This document shows, piece by piece, positions 51,974-60,592 of a DNA stretch of 64,000 nucleotides. The DNA comes from UBA5796 sp040752455 (GTDB lineage: Bacteria > Chloroflexota > Anaerolineae > Anaerolineales > Villigracilaceae). The translations under genes were made by a program, and so were the position numbers. Each line of letters starts with the position of its first letter. Position 1 is the stretch's first letter. The stretch covers positions 1 through 64,000 of the forward strand of contig JBMOMN010000006.1 of assembly GCA_049324115.1 (NCBI GenBank), given 5' to 3'. Below the pieces are notes generated by a model. It worked only from the letters and a program-made list of their open reading frames with translations, did not search any database and was not told the DNA's origin.

Positions 51974-53119
51974 ATGCTCCCCATCGTTGTCATCGGCACC
52001 CACACCGTCGGCCTGGGCGTGATCCGCGCCCTGTCGGTCCTGGGCGCGCCGATCATCGGCGTGTACTATGACCCAAAGGATATGGGCTATCTCTCCAACC
52101 GGCTCACTGAGCGGGTCCTTGCGCCTCACCCTGCATTGCACGAGATTGACTTCGTTCGGTTCCTGCTGGGTTTATCGGACCGGTTGGGCAAATGCTTCCT
52201 GCTCCCCGCATCCGACGCCTCGTTGGTGGCGGTCTCGCGCCACAAAAGCGAACTGTCGGAAAAGCACCTCGTTGCCAGCGTGGAGTGGGAGATCGCCGAG
52301 CTGTTCATCGCCAAGAAACATACCTATGCCCTGGCTGAGTGCGCCGGGGTACCTGTGCCTAAAACGTTGATTCCCCGCTCGACGGAAGAAGTCGAAGCCT
52401 ACGGCCGGGAGATCGAATATCCCTGCCTGGTCAAACCCAGCGAGAGTCACTGCTTCTTCGATATATTCCGCACCAAGATGATCCGGGTGGAGAACCTGGA
52501 CGAGATGATCGCCGCCTACCAGAAAACCACCGAATATGGTCTCGAGGTCATGTTGCAAGAGATCATCCCCGGCGATGCGTCCTGCGGGGCGAATTACAAC
52601 TCCTACTGGGCTGAAAACCGGCCCATTGTCGAGTTTACAGGCCAGAAGGTCCGCAATGCCCCGCCCGATTTCGGCTCGCCGTCGGTCGTCTCCAGCGTCC
52701 CCGTCCCCGAAATCCTCGAACCGGGACGAAAAATCCTGAGCGCAATGAATTTTTACGGTTACGCCTGCACCGAGTTCAAGCGCGACTCGCGCGACGGCGT
52801 GTACAAGTTGATAGAAGTCAACGGCCGCCACAACCTGTCCACCCTGCTGGCAGTGCGCTGCGGGCTGAACTTCCCCGAAATCCATTACCGACACCTGGTG
52901 CTGGGCGAACTCCCTCCGCCGCTGACCTGCCCGCACGACATCTACTGGATAGACCTGATCCGTGACATATACTCCAACCTGTTTCGCACCCGTTCACAGG
53001 ACGGCTTCTTCGCGCCTTACCGCCGTAAGCACGTTTTCGCCATCCTGGATTTCAAGGACCCGAAACCCTTCCTGAAACGCTGCACCGACCTGGTCAAGGA
53101 CAGTTTGCTAAACCATTGA
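51974..53119 (+). CDS. ATP-grasp carboxylate-amine ligase-like protein
   Basis: 381 aa from the ATG of MLPIVVIGTHTVGLG; a GTG at 51962 overlapping the previous stop is also possible. An N-terminal Rossmann-like domain is followed by the ATP-grasp fold: IAKKHTYALAECAGVPVPKT, YPCLVKPSES, and the metal-binding end ACTEFKRDSRDGVYKLIEVN-GR. The family joins an amine to an acyl-phosphate intermediate. In this cluster it may attach an amino acid or similar group to a sugar carboxylate such as the uronic acid expected from the Wlb-like genes. Confidence 0.85.
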   Translation: MLPIVVIGTHTVGLGVIRALSVLGAPIIGVYYDPKDMGYLSNRLTERVLAPHPALHEIDFVRFLLGLSDRLGKCFLLPASDASLVAVSRHKSELSEKHLVASVEWEIAELFIAKKHTYALAECAGVPVPKTLIPRSTEEVEAYGREIEYPCLVKPSESHCFFDIFRTKMIRVENLDEMIAAYQKTTEYGLEVMLQEIIPGDASCGANYNSYWAENRPIVEFTGQKVRNAPPDFGSPSVVSSVPVPEILEPGRKILSAMNFYGYACTEFKRDSRDGVYKLIEVNGRHNLSTLLAVRCGLNFPEIHYRHLVLGELPPPLTCPHDIYWIDLIRDIYSNLFRTRSQDGFFAPYRRKHVFAILDFKDPKPFLKRCTDLVKDSLLNH

Positions 53120-53243
53120 TAGATATTTACCACCAAGTCGCGAAGTCACAAAGGCTTTGAAGTTTCATAAACTTCGTGCCTTCGTGTCTTCGTGGTGAAA
53201 TTCCCGCCCAAACTGATAGAGCCAAAACCATTCAGGAGCAACC
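53120..53243. repeat. intergenic dispersed inverted repeat
   Basis: ACCACCAAGTCGCGAAG pairs imperfectly with CTTCGTGTCTTCGTGGT. The same CTTCGTGT...TTCGTGGT vocabulary occurs in the 122-bp repeats and at 6886-6900. It belongs to a repeat class seen in many environmental bacteria. Confidence 0.6.
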
Positions 53244-54029
53244 ATGCGAAAAGACGCCATCCAACTCGAAGAATCCCGCCTGGCCAACGGCGAAAGCCTC
53301 GAATTGCCCCGCCTGCACGAACGCCACCGGGCCTTCCCGGCTGTCTTCGAAAACCGCCAACACCGCCGCATCCTGGACCTGGCTGCCGGGGTAGGCTACG
53401 TGGCCCGCAACATCCGGGACGGGTATGCCGCCGGCCAGATGTTCTGCAACGACATCAGCCCCTCGGCCCTGACCTCGCTCAAGGAGCTGGGCCTGCCGGT
53501 CGTCTCGTACACCCTCGACCACGATTGGGGCGGGTTCCCATTCAGGGACGGCAGTTTCGACGCCGTGATTGCCCTGGCAACCATCGAACACATCATCCAG
53601 GTGTATGCGTTCGTGCAGGAGATCCACCGCATCCTCGACGACGGCGGCTGCTTCTACGTCTCGACCCCCAACTACGCCAGCCTGCTTTATCTCTCCGAGA
53701 TCATCCTGACCGGGCGCACCTTCCACAACCCGCTCCACCCCGACACCCGCTACGAGTTCTACGCCCACGTGCGCTACTTCACCTACCGCACCATGCTGGA
53801 ATACCTCGGCTCGTTCGGCTTCGTGCCGGATACGGTCTACCTGCCCCTGCCGCAGGCCAGCACCACCTACCAGGCCATCCGGGCGAAATCCCCGCTCAAG
53901 GCGATCGTCTTCCGCCAGGTGATGAACCTCTTCTACCACCTGTCGCCGCGCTGGTCGTCGGAACCGGTCATCTGCCTCCGCAAATCGGCCAATAAAAACA
54001 ACAGGCCGTTCAGGAAAGTCATTTTGTGA
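53244..54029 (+). CDS. class I SAM-dependent methyltransferase
   Basis: A 261-aa protein with AGGAG upstream. Motif I is ILDLAAGVGYVARNI, the acidic post-I residue is in FCNDISPSAL, motif II is FDAVIALATIEHI and motif III is LDDGGCFYVSTPN. It is probably an O- or N-methyltransferase acting on a sugar or acyl group in the cytoplasm. Its stop overlaps the GTG start of the FemAB-like gene. Confidence 0.9.
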   Translation: MRKDAIQLEESRLANGESLELPRLHERHRAFPAVFENRQHRRILDLAAGVGYVARNIRDGYAAGQMFCNDISPSALTSLKELGLPVVSYTLDHDWGGFPFRDGSFDAVIALATIEHIIQVYAFVQEIHRILDDGGCFYVSTPNYASLLYLSEIILTGRTFHNPLHPDTRYEFYAHVRYFTYRTMLEYLGSFGFVPDTVYLPLPQASTTYQAIRAKSPLKAIVFRQVMNLFYHLSPRWSSEPVICLRKSANKNNRPFRKVIL

Positions 54030-55054
54030 ACCAATCCACATTCAACGGCCAAATCCTCGAGATTTCGGACCCTCGCTGGCTGGATTTCTCCGGCGCGGCC
54101 CGGGGCGGGTGCATTTTCCACCACCCGGCCTGGAGCGAACTCATGGCCCAGTCGTATGGATTCAAACCCCTTCTCCTCGCAATTTCTGGCCCTGAGGGCG
54201 ACCTCCGCGCCGGGATGCCGGTCATCGAGACCAGGTCCCGGCGCTGGACCTCCCTCCCCTTTACGGACCATTGCGCCCCTCTTTCTTTGGATGCGGATTC
54301 CCTGCGGGATTTGACAGATTTCGCCCTCGCCTCGTACCGGGACCTGGGGCTGGCCAGCCTCGAATTGAGATGGCCCTACCCGGAGCGTCCCCCCGTCCAC
54401 CCGAAAGAGATGTTCGTGATCCACAACCTTGCGCTCGACAGCGATTTCGAGGCTGTGGCGAAGCGGATCCATTCCATGCACCGGAGGAATGCCAAAAACG
54501 CCCAGAAGCGGGGCGTGCAGATCCATTCCGGCGCCGGAAAGGACGAACTGAAAGCCTTCTACGCCCTGCACCTCGAAACCCGTCGGCGGCAGGGCACGCC
54601 GGTCCAGCCCTGGGGCTTCTTCGAGAAACTGCGCTCGCAAGTGCTTGAAAAAGGACTGGGCTTCATCCTGCTGGCCTATCACGGGCAGGACTGCCTGGCC
54701 GCGGCCGTCTTCCTGCACTGGGGCGAAACGCTGACCTACAAATACGGCGCTTCCTCCGCCGACGGCCTGTCCCTGCGCCCCAACGACTTGCTCTTCACCG
54801 AAGCCATCCGCTGGGGCTGCGAACACGGCTACAAAGTTTTGGACTTTGGCCGCACCGACTTCGCCAACACCGGCCTGCGGGAATTCAAGAGCCGCTGGGG
54901 AGCCGTGGAAACCCCGCTGACGTATTCCTTCATCCCCGCCGCACCAGACGGGCGTGAGAGCAGGCTGGTGTCGCTCGCCCAGGCCATCATTCGCCGCTCG
55001 CCCAGCCTGGTGTGCCGCGTGACCGGCGAGTTGTTGTATCGCTATTTTGGATGA
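54026..55054 (+). CDS. FemAB/GNAT-like acyltransferase
   Basis: A 342-aa protein from a GTG overlapping the previous stop. Two GNAT-like halves: the first with CIFHHPAWSELMAQSYG, the second with HSMHRRNAKNAQKRG, LAYHGQDCLAAAVFLHWGE and YKVLDFGRTDFANTGLREFK. This is the pattern of FemAB-related proteins in exopolysaccharide clusters; classical FemAB enzymes transfer aminoacyl groups from tRNA. Many exosortase-linked clusters carry such a gene, but no exosortase is seen here. With the ATP-grasp ligase it supports an amide-linked decoration. Confidence 0.85.
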   Translation: MNQSTFNGQILEISDPRWLDFSGAARGGCIFHHPAWSELMAQSYGFKPLLLAISGPEGDLRAGMPVIETRSRRWTSLPFTDHCAPLSLDADSLRDLTDFALASYRDLGLASLELRWPYPERPPVHPKEMFVIHNLALDSDFEAVAKRIHSMHRRNAKNAQKRGVQIHSGAGKDELKAFYALHLETRRRQGTPVQPWGFFEKLRSQVLEKGLGFILLAYHGQDCLAAAVFLHWGETLTYKYGASSADGLSLRPNDLLFTEAIRWGCEHGYKVLDFGRTDFANTGLREFKSRWGAVETPLTYSFIPAAPDGRESRLVSLAQAIIRRSPSLVCRVTGELLYRYFG

Positions 55055-55100
55055 TCAACCCAAAGACTTCCGAAGTCTGATCGGTTTTGAAAGGCGGACC

Positions 55101-56384
55101 ATGAATTTTCGTACCTGGCTTGCGCAACGGGATCCGCAATACATCTGGCAACGCGGCGCGGCCCTGCTCCAGCGCTACCGGTTCAGCCCGTCGGTAGCCA
55201 TGAAACGAATTGACCGGGTGGTGGACAGCCTGGCCGACTACGGTTGCGCGCCTACGTTCCCGACGCCGGGTGCGGTGATCGAGAGCCACCCCGATTACTT
55301 CCGCAGGCTGCAAGACCGCAACGTGGAGTTCGCCGTTCACAGCTACCGCCATATTGACCTGAAGTCCTGCTCGCCGCATGAAGCCAGGGCGCAGCTCGTC
55401 CAGGCTGCCGAAACCTTCGAGCGCCACGGGCTGGAGGTCCACGGCTTCCGCTGCCCCTATCTGAGCTGGAGCGATGCCCTGCTGGACGTGCTGCCGGACG
55501 GCCTTTTCGGCTACAGCAGCAACCAGGCCGTGCGCTGGGACGTGATCACCGAATCGATCACCCAGCGGCAGGCGGTCAACTTCGGGATCGTGGAAAACCT
55601 GTACGTCCCCAAAAACGCCAATGACAAGGCCTGCGTCCCGTGGATGATCGGCAATATCGTCGAAATCCCGGTCTGCGTCCCGGACGACATCCAGCTCCAC
55701 GACGGGCTGGAACTCGGCGTGGAGGCCATCATCAAGGTCTGGACGCGCATCCTGAACCGCACCCACCAGCGCGGCGAACTCTACAACCAGATGTTCCACC
55801 CCGAACTGGTAGACATTGACGAGCAGATCTTCCCTTCGATCCTGGTCAGCGCCAAAAGCCTGACCCCGGCGGTCTGGATCACCCGCCTGAGAGACATCAG
55901 CGCCTGGTGGCACGAGAAAAATGCCTTTCGGGTGGAGGCCACGCCGACGGGGACCGGCCTGCAACTGGATTTCGTCTGCTCCCCGCGGGCGACGATTCTC
56001 AGTCGCGGGCTGGACCTGCCCGGTGAACCCTGGACGGACGGATACCTGCGCCTGGACGAGCGCCGGGTCCAATTACCGGCAGGGATTCGCCCCTTTATCG
56101 GGATCCCGGCCGCGGCCCCCGCGTGGGTCGCTCCGTTCCTGCAAGCGCAGGGGTACATCGTTGACCTGACGGAAACGGCTTCAGCGTGCAGCCTGTACCT
56201 CGATCCCCGAACCCTCGAAGGAATTTACGGCGAAGTGGCGCTGATCGCCCGCATCGAAAAATCGGGCGTACCCCTGATCCGCTACTGGCGCTGGCCGGAC
56301 GGGTATCGCAGCGCCCTGTGCGTCAGCGGCGACCTGGACGCCCTGACCCTGTGGGATTATGCCAGCCGGATCGTGACACGCTGA
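55101..56384 (+). CDS. divergent NodB-type polysaccharide deacetylase-like protein
   Basis: 427 aa from the ATG of MNFRTWLAQRDPQYIW (AGGCGG upstream). Residues about 35-150 are NodB-like: motif 2 HSYRHIDL and motif 3 FRCPYL are present. Motif 1, normally TFDD, reads APTFPTPG, so the catalytic base and one metal ligand appear missing. A C-terminal half of about 200 residues is unassigned. A palindrome AGACTTC-C-GAAGTCT (55064-55078) precedes the start. It may be an inactive or altered deacetylase. Confidence 0.75.
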   Translation: MNFRTWLAQRDPQYIWQRGAALLQRYRFSPSVAMKRIDRVVDSLADYGCAPTFPTPGAVIESHPDYFRRLQDRNVEFAVHSYRHIDLKSCSPHEARAQLVQAAETFERHGLEVHGFRCPYLSWSDALLDVLPDGLFGYSSNQAVRWDVITESITQRQAVNFGIVENLYVPKNANDKACVPWMIGNIVEIPVCVPDDIQLHDGLELGVEAIIKVWTRILNRTHQRGELYNQMFHPELVDIDEQIFPSILVSAKSLTPAVWITRLRDISAWWHEKNAFRVEATPTGTGLQLDFVCSPRATILSRGLDLPGEPWTDGYLRLDERRVQLPAGIRPFIGIPAAAPAWVAPFLQAQGYIVDLTETASACSLYLDPRTLEGIYGEVALIARIEKSGVPLIRYWRWPDGYRSALCVSGDLDALTLWDYASRIVTR

Positions 56385-56395
56385 CGGGAGGCGAC

Positions 56396-57307
56396 GTGGA
56401 TTTCAGACTGCACCTGGAACCTGGCGAGACCCAGGCCGACATGTACGAGAACGTAGAGTATCACGATTTTTGGGAGGGGGTCGAACGGCAGCACCTGGAC
56501 CGGCTGGAACAGGCGCTGATCCGGCAGATGCTCAAGCTGCCCGCCCGCCGGCTGGTGGACATCGGCTGCGGCTTCGGGCGGCTGGCGAACATTTACCTGG
56601 ACAAATGCCGGGAAGTGGTGATGGTAGATAGTTCGTGGTCGCAGTTGCAGCAGGCGCGGGAGACGACCGGGGGAAGATGCACGTACATCGCCAGCAACGC
56701 CACCCGCCTGCCCCTCCGCCCCGGCTCTTTCGACCGGGCGCTGCTGATCCGGGTTTTCCACCACATCCCGATGGACCAGGCCGAATCCAGCCTGGACGAG
56801 CTGGCGCGGATCCTGTGCGGCGGCGGGCAACTGCTGTTCACGTACAGCAACAAGCGCAACCTGGAGCGGATCGCCAAGTGGCTGATGCGCAAACTGCCTT
56901 ATAACCCCTTCGATCAATCCACAGGTTACATTTGGGAAGCGTTCACCATGCAGCATCCCAAGGCCATCCGGCGCGGCCTGCTCGAACGCGGCTTCGATCA
57001 CTTCGACCTGCGCGGCTCCGGCATCATGGACAAGATCGCCGGGCGGGCCGGGAAGCTGTGGAACTGGGTCCCGCTGGGGGTGGGGCTGGCTCCGCTTTTT
57101 GGACGGCTGTCGCTGGCCCCCTGGATTTTCGTCGGCGGGGAAAAAACAGATGCGGGAGCGGGCGGGACGGTTGAAGCGGAACTGCCCGAAGCGTATTTGC
57201 AGTGCCCGGCCTGCGGCGGCGACCTGACCGGCCTGCCAGAGCTATATCACTGCCGGGGCTGCGGGGGCAAATATCCGGTCGAAGACGGGATCATAGATTT
57301 CAGATAA
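56396..57307 (+). CDS. SAM methyltransferase with C-terminal Trm112-like zinc ribbon
   Basis: 303 aa from a GTG preceded by GGGAGG; the open frame upstream lies inside the deacetylase gene. Motif I is LVDIGCGFGRLAN, post-I VMVDSSWSQL, motif II FDRALLIRVFHHI. The last about 35 residues carry CPACGG and CRGCGG and end VEDGIIDFR, a Trm112-like zinc domain fused to the enzyme. It is the last gene of cluster 2. It overlaps the 3' end of the beta-helix gene on the other strand by 66 bp. Confidence 0.88.
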   Translation: MDFRLHLEPGETQADMYENVEYHDFWEGVERQHLDRLEQALIRQMLKLPARRLVDIGCGFGRLANIYLDKCREVVMVDSSWSQLQQARETTGGRCTYIASNATRLPLRPGSFDRALLIRVFHHIPMDQAESSLDELARILCGGGQLLFTYSNKRNLERIAKWLMRKLPYNPFDQSTGYIWEAFTMQHPKAIRRGLLERGFDHFDLRGSGIMDKIAGRAGKLWNWVPLGVGLAPLFGRLSLAPWIFVGGEKTDAGAGGTVEAELPEAYLQCPACGGDLTGLPELYHCRGCGGKYPVEDGIIDFR

Positions 57308-58783
57308 TTCCAGTAAATTACGATTTTGTTCAGGAGTGCGGACTTTAGTCCGCTTTAGCCGGTGGAATTTCAGACTAAAGTCTGCACTCCAGGTAATCTG
57401 TGATTTTACGAACTCATACGCCCCCAAATCCGGGGCGGAACCCTGGGGCACAGGGTTGCCGTCGAAATCGGCGGCATACCCCAGGTCCAGGCCCGCATCC
57501 ACGGCCGGGCTGCCCGAAGCCAGGCGCAGGTCGAAGGCGGTTAAGTTCACGAAGAAGGGATTTCCCATCCGCTCGCCTTCCCCGAGTTCGATGTTCAAGA
57601 GAGTCTTCGGATTCTTGAAATAATACAGGTTGTGAGAGTGGGCAAAGCCGTTCGTGGCTTGCAGGGTGAACTTCTGATAGTTGCCGAACCAGAAGATGTT
57701 GTTGCGAATGTTCAGGGTCTGCGGGGTCGGCGCGCCGTTGGTAAATGTAAAGGCCGTGAAAGTGTCCGCCTCGCGGGTATCCACGACCGTATTGTTCTCG
57801 AAGAGCAGCCCCTCCACTTCGATGGCAAACGTGCCGCCCATGTGGATGCTGAGCGGGCGGTCGTTGTCCACCATCACGTTGTAGGCGATGACCGTGTTGC
57901 GCGAAGACCCGCCCCGCCCGCCGAATTCCGAAAAGCCCTTGTTTCCCTGGGCATAGTTGTGGTGGATGTAGTTGTTGTCCGCCGCCACGCCGGGGTTGGC
58001 CCACACCTCCACCGCGCCGCCGTCGGCCCCGTAATCGAAACTCTCAGCCTTGCAGTTGACGATCCGGTTGTAAGCCACCTCGTTGTCCCCGGCAAACAAC
58101 CAGATACCAACCGCGCCGTAGTCGTCGTCCCCGCCGGGGGTGTTGACCACCATCCGCAGGTCGTGGATGGCGTTGCCGGTGATCAGGTTGTACGAGCCGT
58201 GAATTTTCAGCCCCTCGCCCACGGCGGTAATTTCGTTGTTACGGATGACGTTGTAATAGGCTCCCTCGGCGACGTAAATCCCGGCCTCCATCGCCTCCCT
58301 GACCAGAAAATTCTCCACCACGATCCAGTTGGCATGAATACTGATCGCCCGGCCAAAGTCCGTTCCCCGGTTCTCGAAGATCGGGGGCTGCCCCTCCCCA
58401 TACGCCGTAAAACGGATCGGGGCGTCTTCCGTGCCCGGGTCGTCAATCATCAGCCCGCCGTCGAACCGGGAGCCGCGCCTGAAGTGGATCACGCTCCCCG
58501 GCGGGAAGGTTTGGGCGTGGAGCATGTCCAGGGATTGCCAGGGGACGTCCGGCGCGGTGCCCGGATTCGCATCCGACCCGGCCAGGCTGTCGAAGTAAAA
58601 GCAGTTCCCGGCGCACTCGTCCTGGGCCGGCGGCTGGGTCCCGTTTAATAGGGGGGGCGCGGTCCGAACAGACGTCCCGGTCGGCGCGGGAGGGTCCGGC
58701 GGCGTCCCCGTCAGGTTGGGCGTCACAGCCTGACACGCAGACAAGGCAACCAGCATGGCGCAAAGCACTCTTCCAAGTTTCAT
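57242..58783 (-). CDS. right-handed beta-helix lipoprotein with repeat-derived C-terminus
   Basis: 513 aa. Lipobox LSAC, a Pro/Thr linker (about 20-50), then a parallel beta-helix domain (about 60-445) with many NN/NNxI turn repeats (VIRNNEITAVGEG, YIHHNYAQGNKGFSEFGG). It strongly resembles the secreted protein at 59088. The fold is used by pectate-lyase-like and polysaccharide-cleaving proteins. After GAYEF the paralogue ends within two residues. Here the frame runs on for 47 residues through a palindromic repeat and into the antisense of the methyltransferase gene. So the C-terminus is probably an accidental extension. Confidence 0.85.
   Translation of the reverse strand: MKLGRVLCAMLVALSACQAVTPNLTGTPPDPPAPTGTSVRTAPPLLNGTQPPAQDECAGNCFYFDSLAGSDANPGTAPDVPWQSLDMLHAQTFPPGSVIHFRRGSRFDGGLMIDDPGTEDAPIRFTAYGEGQPPIFENRGTDFGRAISIHANWIVVENFLVREAMEAGIYVAEGAYYNVIRNNEITAVGEGLKIHGSYNLITGNAIHDLRMVVNTPGGDDDYGAVGIWLFAGDNEVAYNRIVNCKAESFDYGADGGAVEVWANPGVAADNNYIHHNYAQGNKGFSEFGGRGGSSRNTVIAYNVMVDNDRPLSIHMGGTFAIEVEGLLFENNTVVDTREADTFTAFTFTNGAPTPQTLNIRNNIFWFGNYQKFTLQATNGFAHSHNLYYFKNPKTLLNIELGEGERMGNPFFVNLTAFDLRLASGSPAVDAGLDLGYAADFDGNPVPQGSAPDLGAYEFVKSQITWSADFSLKFHRLKRTKVRTPEQNRNLLELSEIYDPVFDRIFAPAAPAVI
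57333..57390. repeat. 58-bp palindromic mini-element
   Basis: Terminal inverted repeats GGAGTGCGGACTTTAGTC and GACTAAAGTCTGCACTCC differ at one of 18 positions. Each arm is itself palindromic. The left part is also found inverted at 28117-28190. It lies between GAYEF and the new stop codon of the beta-helix gene. Confidence 0.85.
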
Positions 58784-59087
58784 GGGCTGTTTCCATTATA
58801 CAGGTAATTGACTGCTTCCGCGTTTGGCGGCTCATACTCGTCTCAGCAGCCCGCGTGCGCGCGCCCCGTTAAATTTATTTTACAAACTATTGCTCAAGGC
58901 GGCGTCCCGCCACCGGGGACGGCGGCTTGAGCAGAGCGGACAGCGATTAAAAACTTTACAAATCTGTAAAGTCTATTTGATACCAGCGGGGGATACAGGA
59001 CATACTTTCACCATGCTATACAAGGGGTAGCCACAGCAAACTTCACACCTGAAAACAGAAGAAAGGACAAGAAAGGAAAGAGATAAA
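58784..59087. promoter_or_regulatory. shared upstream region of two divergent beta-helix genes
   Basis: 304 bp without a gene. It contains a GC-rich hairpin (CGTCCC/GGGACG, about 58898-58922) and a perfect inverted repeat ACTTTACA-AATC-TGTAAAGT (58953-58972) in an AT-rich patch, a good candidate operator for both genes. No clear -35/-10 pairs were recognised. Confidence 0.45.
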
Positions 59088-60434
59088 ATGAACAGTTCTA
59101 CCTGGAAGAATATAGGGAGGATCATCGTAATCACCAGCCTGTTGGGAGTGCTATTGTTCAATACCCAGGCTGCCACCGCAAGACAATCAGAGTCCAATGC
59201 AGCCCAAACCACAAACAAATACTACGTAGACAGCGTCAAGGGTTCCGATTCCAACTCAGGAAAGATCCCCGATAAGCCTTGGAAAACCCTGGACAAGGTG
59301 AGGTCCCAGAACTTCGCGCCGGGCAGCATCATCCACTTCAAGCGCGGCTCTGTCTTCACAGGCGGGTTTACCATTGACGATTCCGGGACGAAGGCCAAGC
59401 CGATCAAATTCACCGTCTACGGGAACGGGCCGAACCCGGTTTTCTCGAACCCCGGCAGCTTCTCGGACCTGACCAGCGCCATCACCATCCGCTCGGACTG
59501 GGTCATCGTCGAAAAGCTGACCGCCAGGAACGCCCAACTGGCGGGGGTTTACATCCAATCCGGCGCAGACCACAACGTTGTGCGTTACATGAACATCACG
59601 AAGGTGGGGGAGGGCGTCAAAGTCAACGGGCGATACAACAAAATACTCCGCAACAACATTCATGATCTGGTCATGGTCCGCAACACCCCCGGCGAGTATG
59701 ACGACTACGGCGCGGTGGGGGTCTGGCTGTTCAACGGAAACAACGTGGTCGCTTACAACCGGATCACCAATTGCAGAGCGCCTAGCTACGATTATGGCGA
59801 AGACGGCGGGACGATCGAGTTCTGGGCCAATGATGGCGTTTCGGTGAACAACAACTACATCCACCACAACTACGCCCAGGGCAACAAGGGCTTTTCGGAA
59901 TTCGGCGGCAACGGCGGGACGATCTACAACAACCGGATCGCCTACAACGTTATCGTGGACAACGACCGGCCGCTGGGATTCCACCTGGGAGGCGGTTTCT
60001 ACACCCCGGTCAAGAACCTGCGCTTCGAGAACAACACCGTCGTAGACCGCCGCGATGACGGCAATCCCAACACCTGGAAGGCCTGGACAGCCTTGATCTT
60101 CAACGGCGGTTCACCCACACCTGAAACCCTGATCGTCCGCAACAACATCTTCTACCTGGCAGACTACGATAAAGTGACCACTACTTCATCGTTCACCCAC
60201 TACAACAACATCTACTTCTTCAAGGGCAAAGACACCAGCCTGGGCTTCCCCCTGGGCAACGGTGAGAAGATCGTCAACCCGCGCTTCGTGGACGTCTCCA
60301 ACGGTAATTTCCATTTATTGGCAAACAGTCCTGCTATCAACAAAGGTTCCAATCTCAACTACAATCTGGACTACGACAACAAATCCGTGCCGGTCGGGCC
60401 GAAGCCGGACATCGGCGCTTACGAATACCGCTAA
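59088..60434 (+). CDS. secreted right-handed beta-helix protein
   Basis: A 448-aa protein. Sec signal peptide (about 1-32, ending near AATA), no lipobox. The beta-helix domain (about 45-440) aligns along its full length with the divergent lipoprotein: SDSNSGKIPDKPWKTLDKV, NNNYIHHNYAQGNKGFSEFG, AYNVIVDNDRPLGFHLGG. It ends GAYEYR. AAAGGAAAG precedes the ATG. One copy is anchored and one is released, suggesting a paralogous pair acting on the same extracellular polysaccharide; lyase or hydrolase activity is not proven. Confidence 0.87.
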   Translation: MNSSTWKNIGRIIVITSLLGVLLFNTQAATARQSESNAAQTTNKYYVDSVKGSDSNSGKIPDKPWKTLDKVRSQNFAPGSIIHFKRGSVFTGGFTIDDSGTKAKPIKFTVYGNGPNPVFSNPGSFSDLTSAITIRSDWVIVEKLTARNAQLAGVYIQSGADHNVVRYMNITKVGEGVKVNGRYNKILRNNIHDLVMVRNTPGEYDDYGAVGVWLFNGNNVVAYNRITNCRAPSYDYGEDGGTIEFWANDGVSVNNNYIHHNYAQGNKGFSEFGGNGGTIYNNRIAYNVIVDNDRPLGFHLGGGFYTPVKNLRFENNTVVDRRDDGNPNTWKAWTALIFNGGSPTPETLIVRNNIFYLADYDKVTTTSSFTHYNNIYFFKGKDTSLGFPLGNGEKIVNPRFVDVSNGNFHLLANSPAINKGSNLNYNLDYDNKSVPVGPKPDIGAYEYR

Positions 60435-60451
60435 CCGCATCGCAGACTTGA

Positions 60452-60479
60452 CCTCCCCTGTCACACCCGGCAGGGGAGG
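60452..60479 (+). terminator. hairpin after the beta-helix gene
   Basis: CCTCCCCTG (60452-60460) and CAGGGGAGG (60471-60479) with a 10-nt loop, about 17 bp after the stop codon. A weak T content (CGCATTTAAC) follows. Confidence 0.6.
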
Positions 60480-60592
60480 CGCATTTAACAAAGGCAAAGG
60501 CCGGCAAGAAACCCCTTACCGCATCCCCCAGCCGGTTTGGGACGTTAATTATTGTGAAGTCCCATCTTCTCGCAAACCGGAGGGATGCCCGT

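Noticed and set aside
54026..55054. Exosortase/PEP-CTERM-type polysaccharide system
   Set aside because: FemAB-like and deacetylase-like genes fit such systems, but no exosortase gene and no PEP-CTERM or similar sorting tail was seen in the window.
58930..59060. Possible cyclic-di-GMP riboswitch upstream of the secreted beta-helix gene
   Set aside because: The GGGGGATACAGG-like stretch and hairpins do not match the GEMM core in sequence or pairing.
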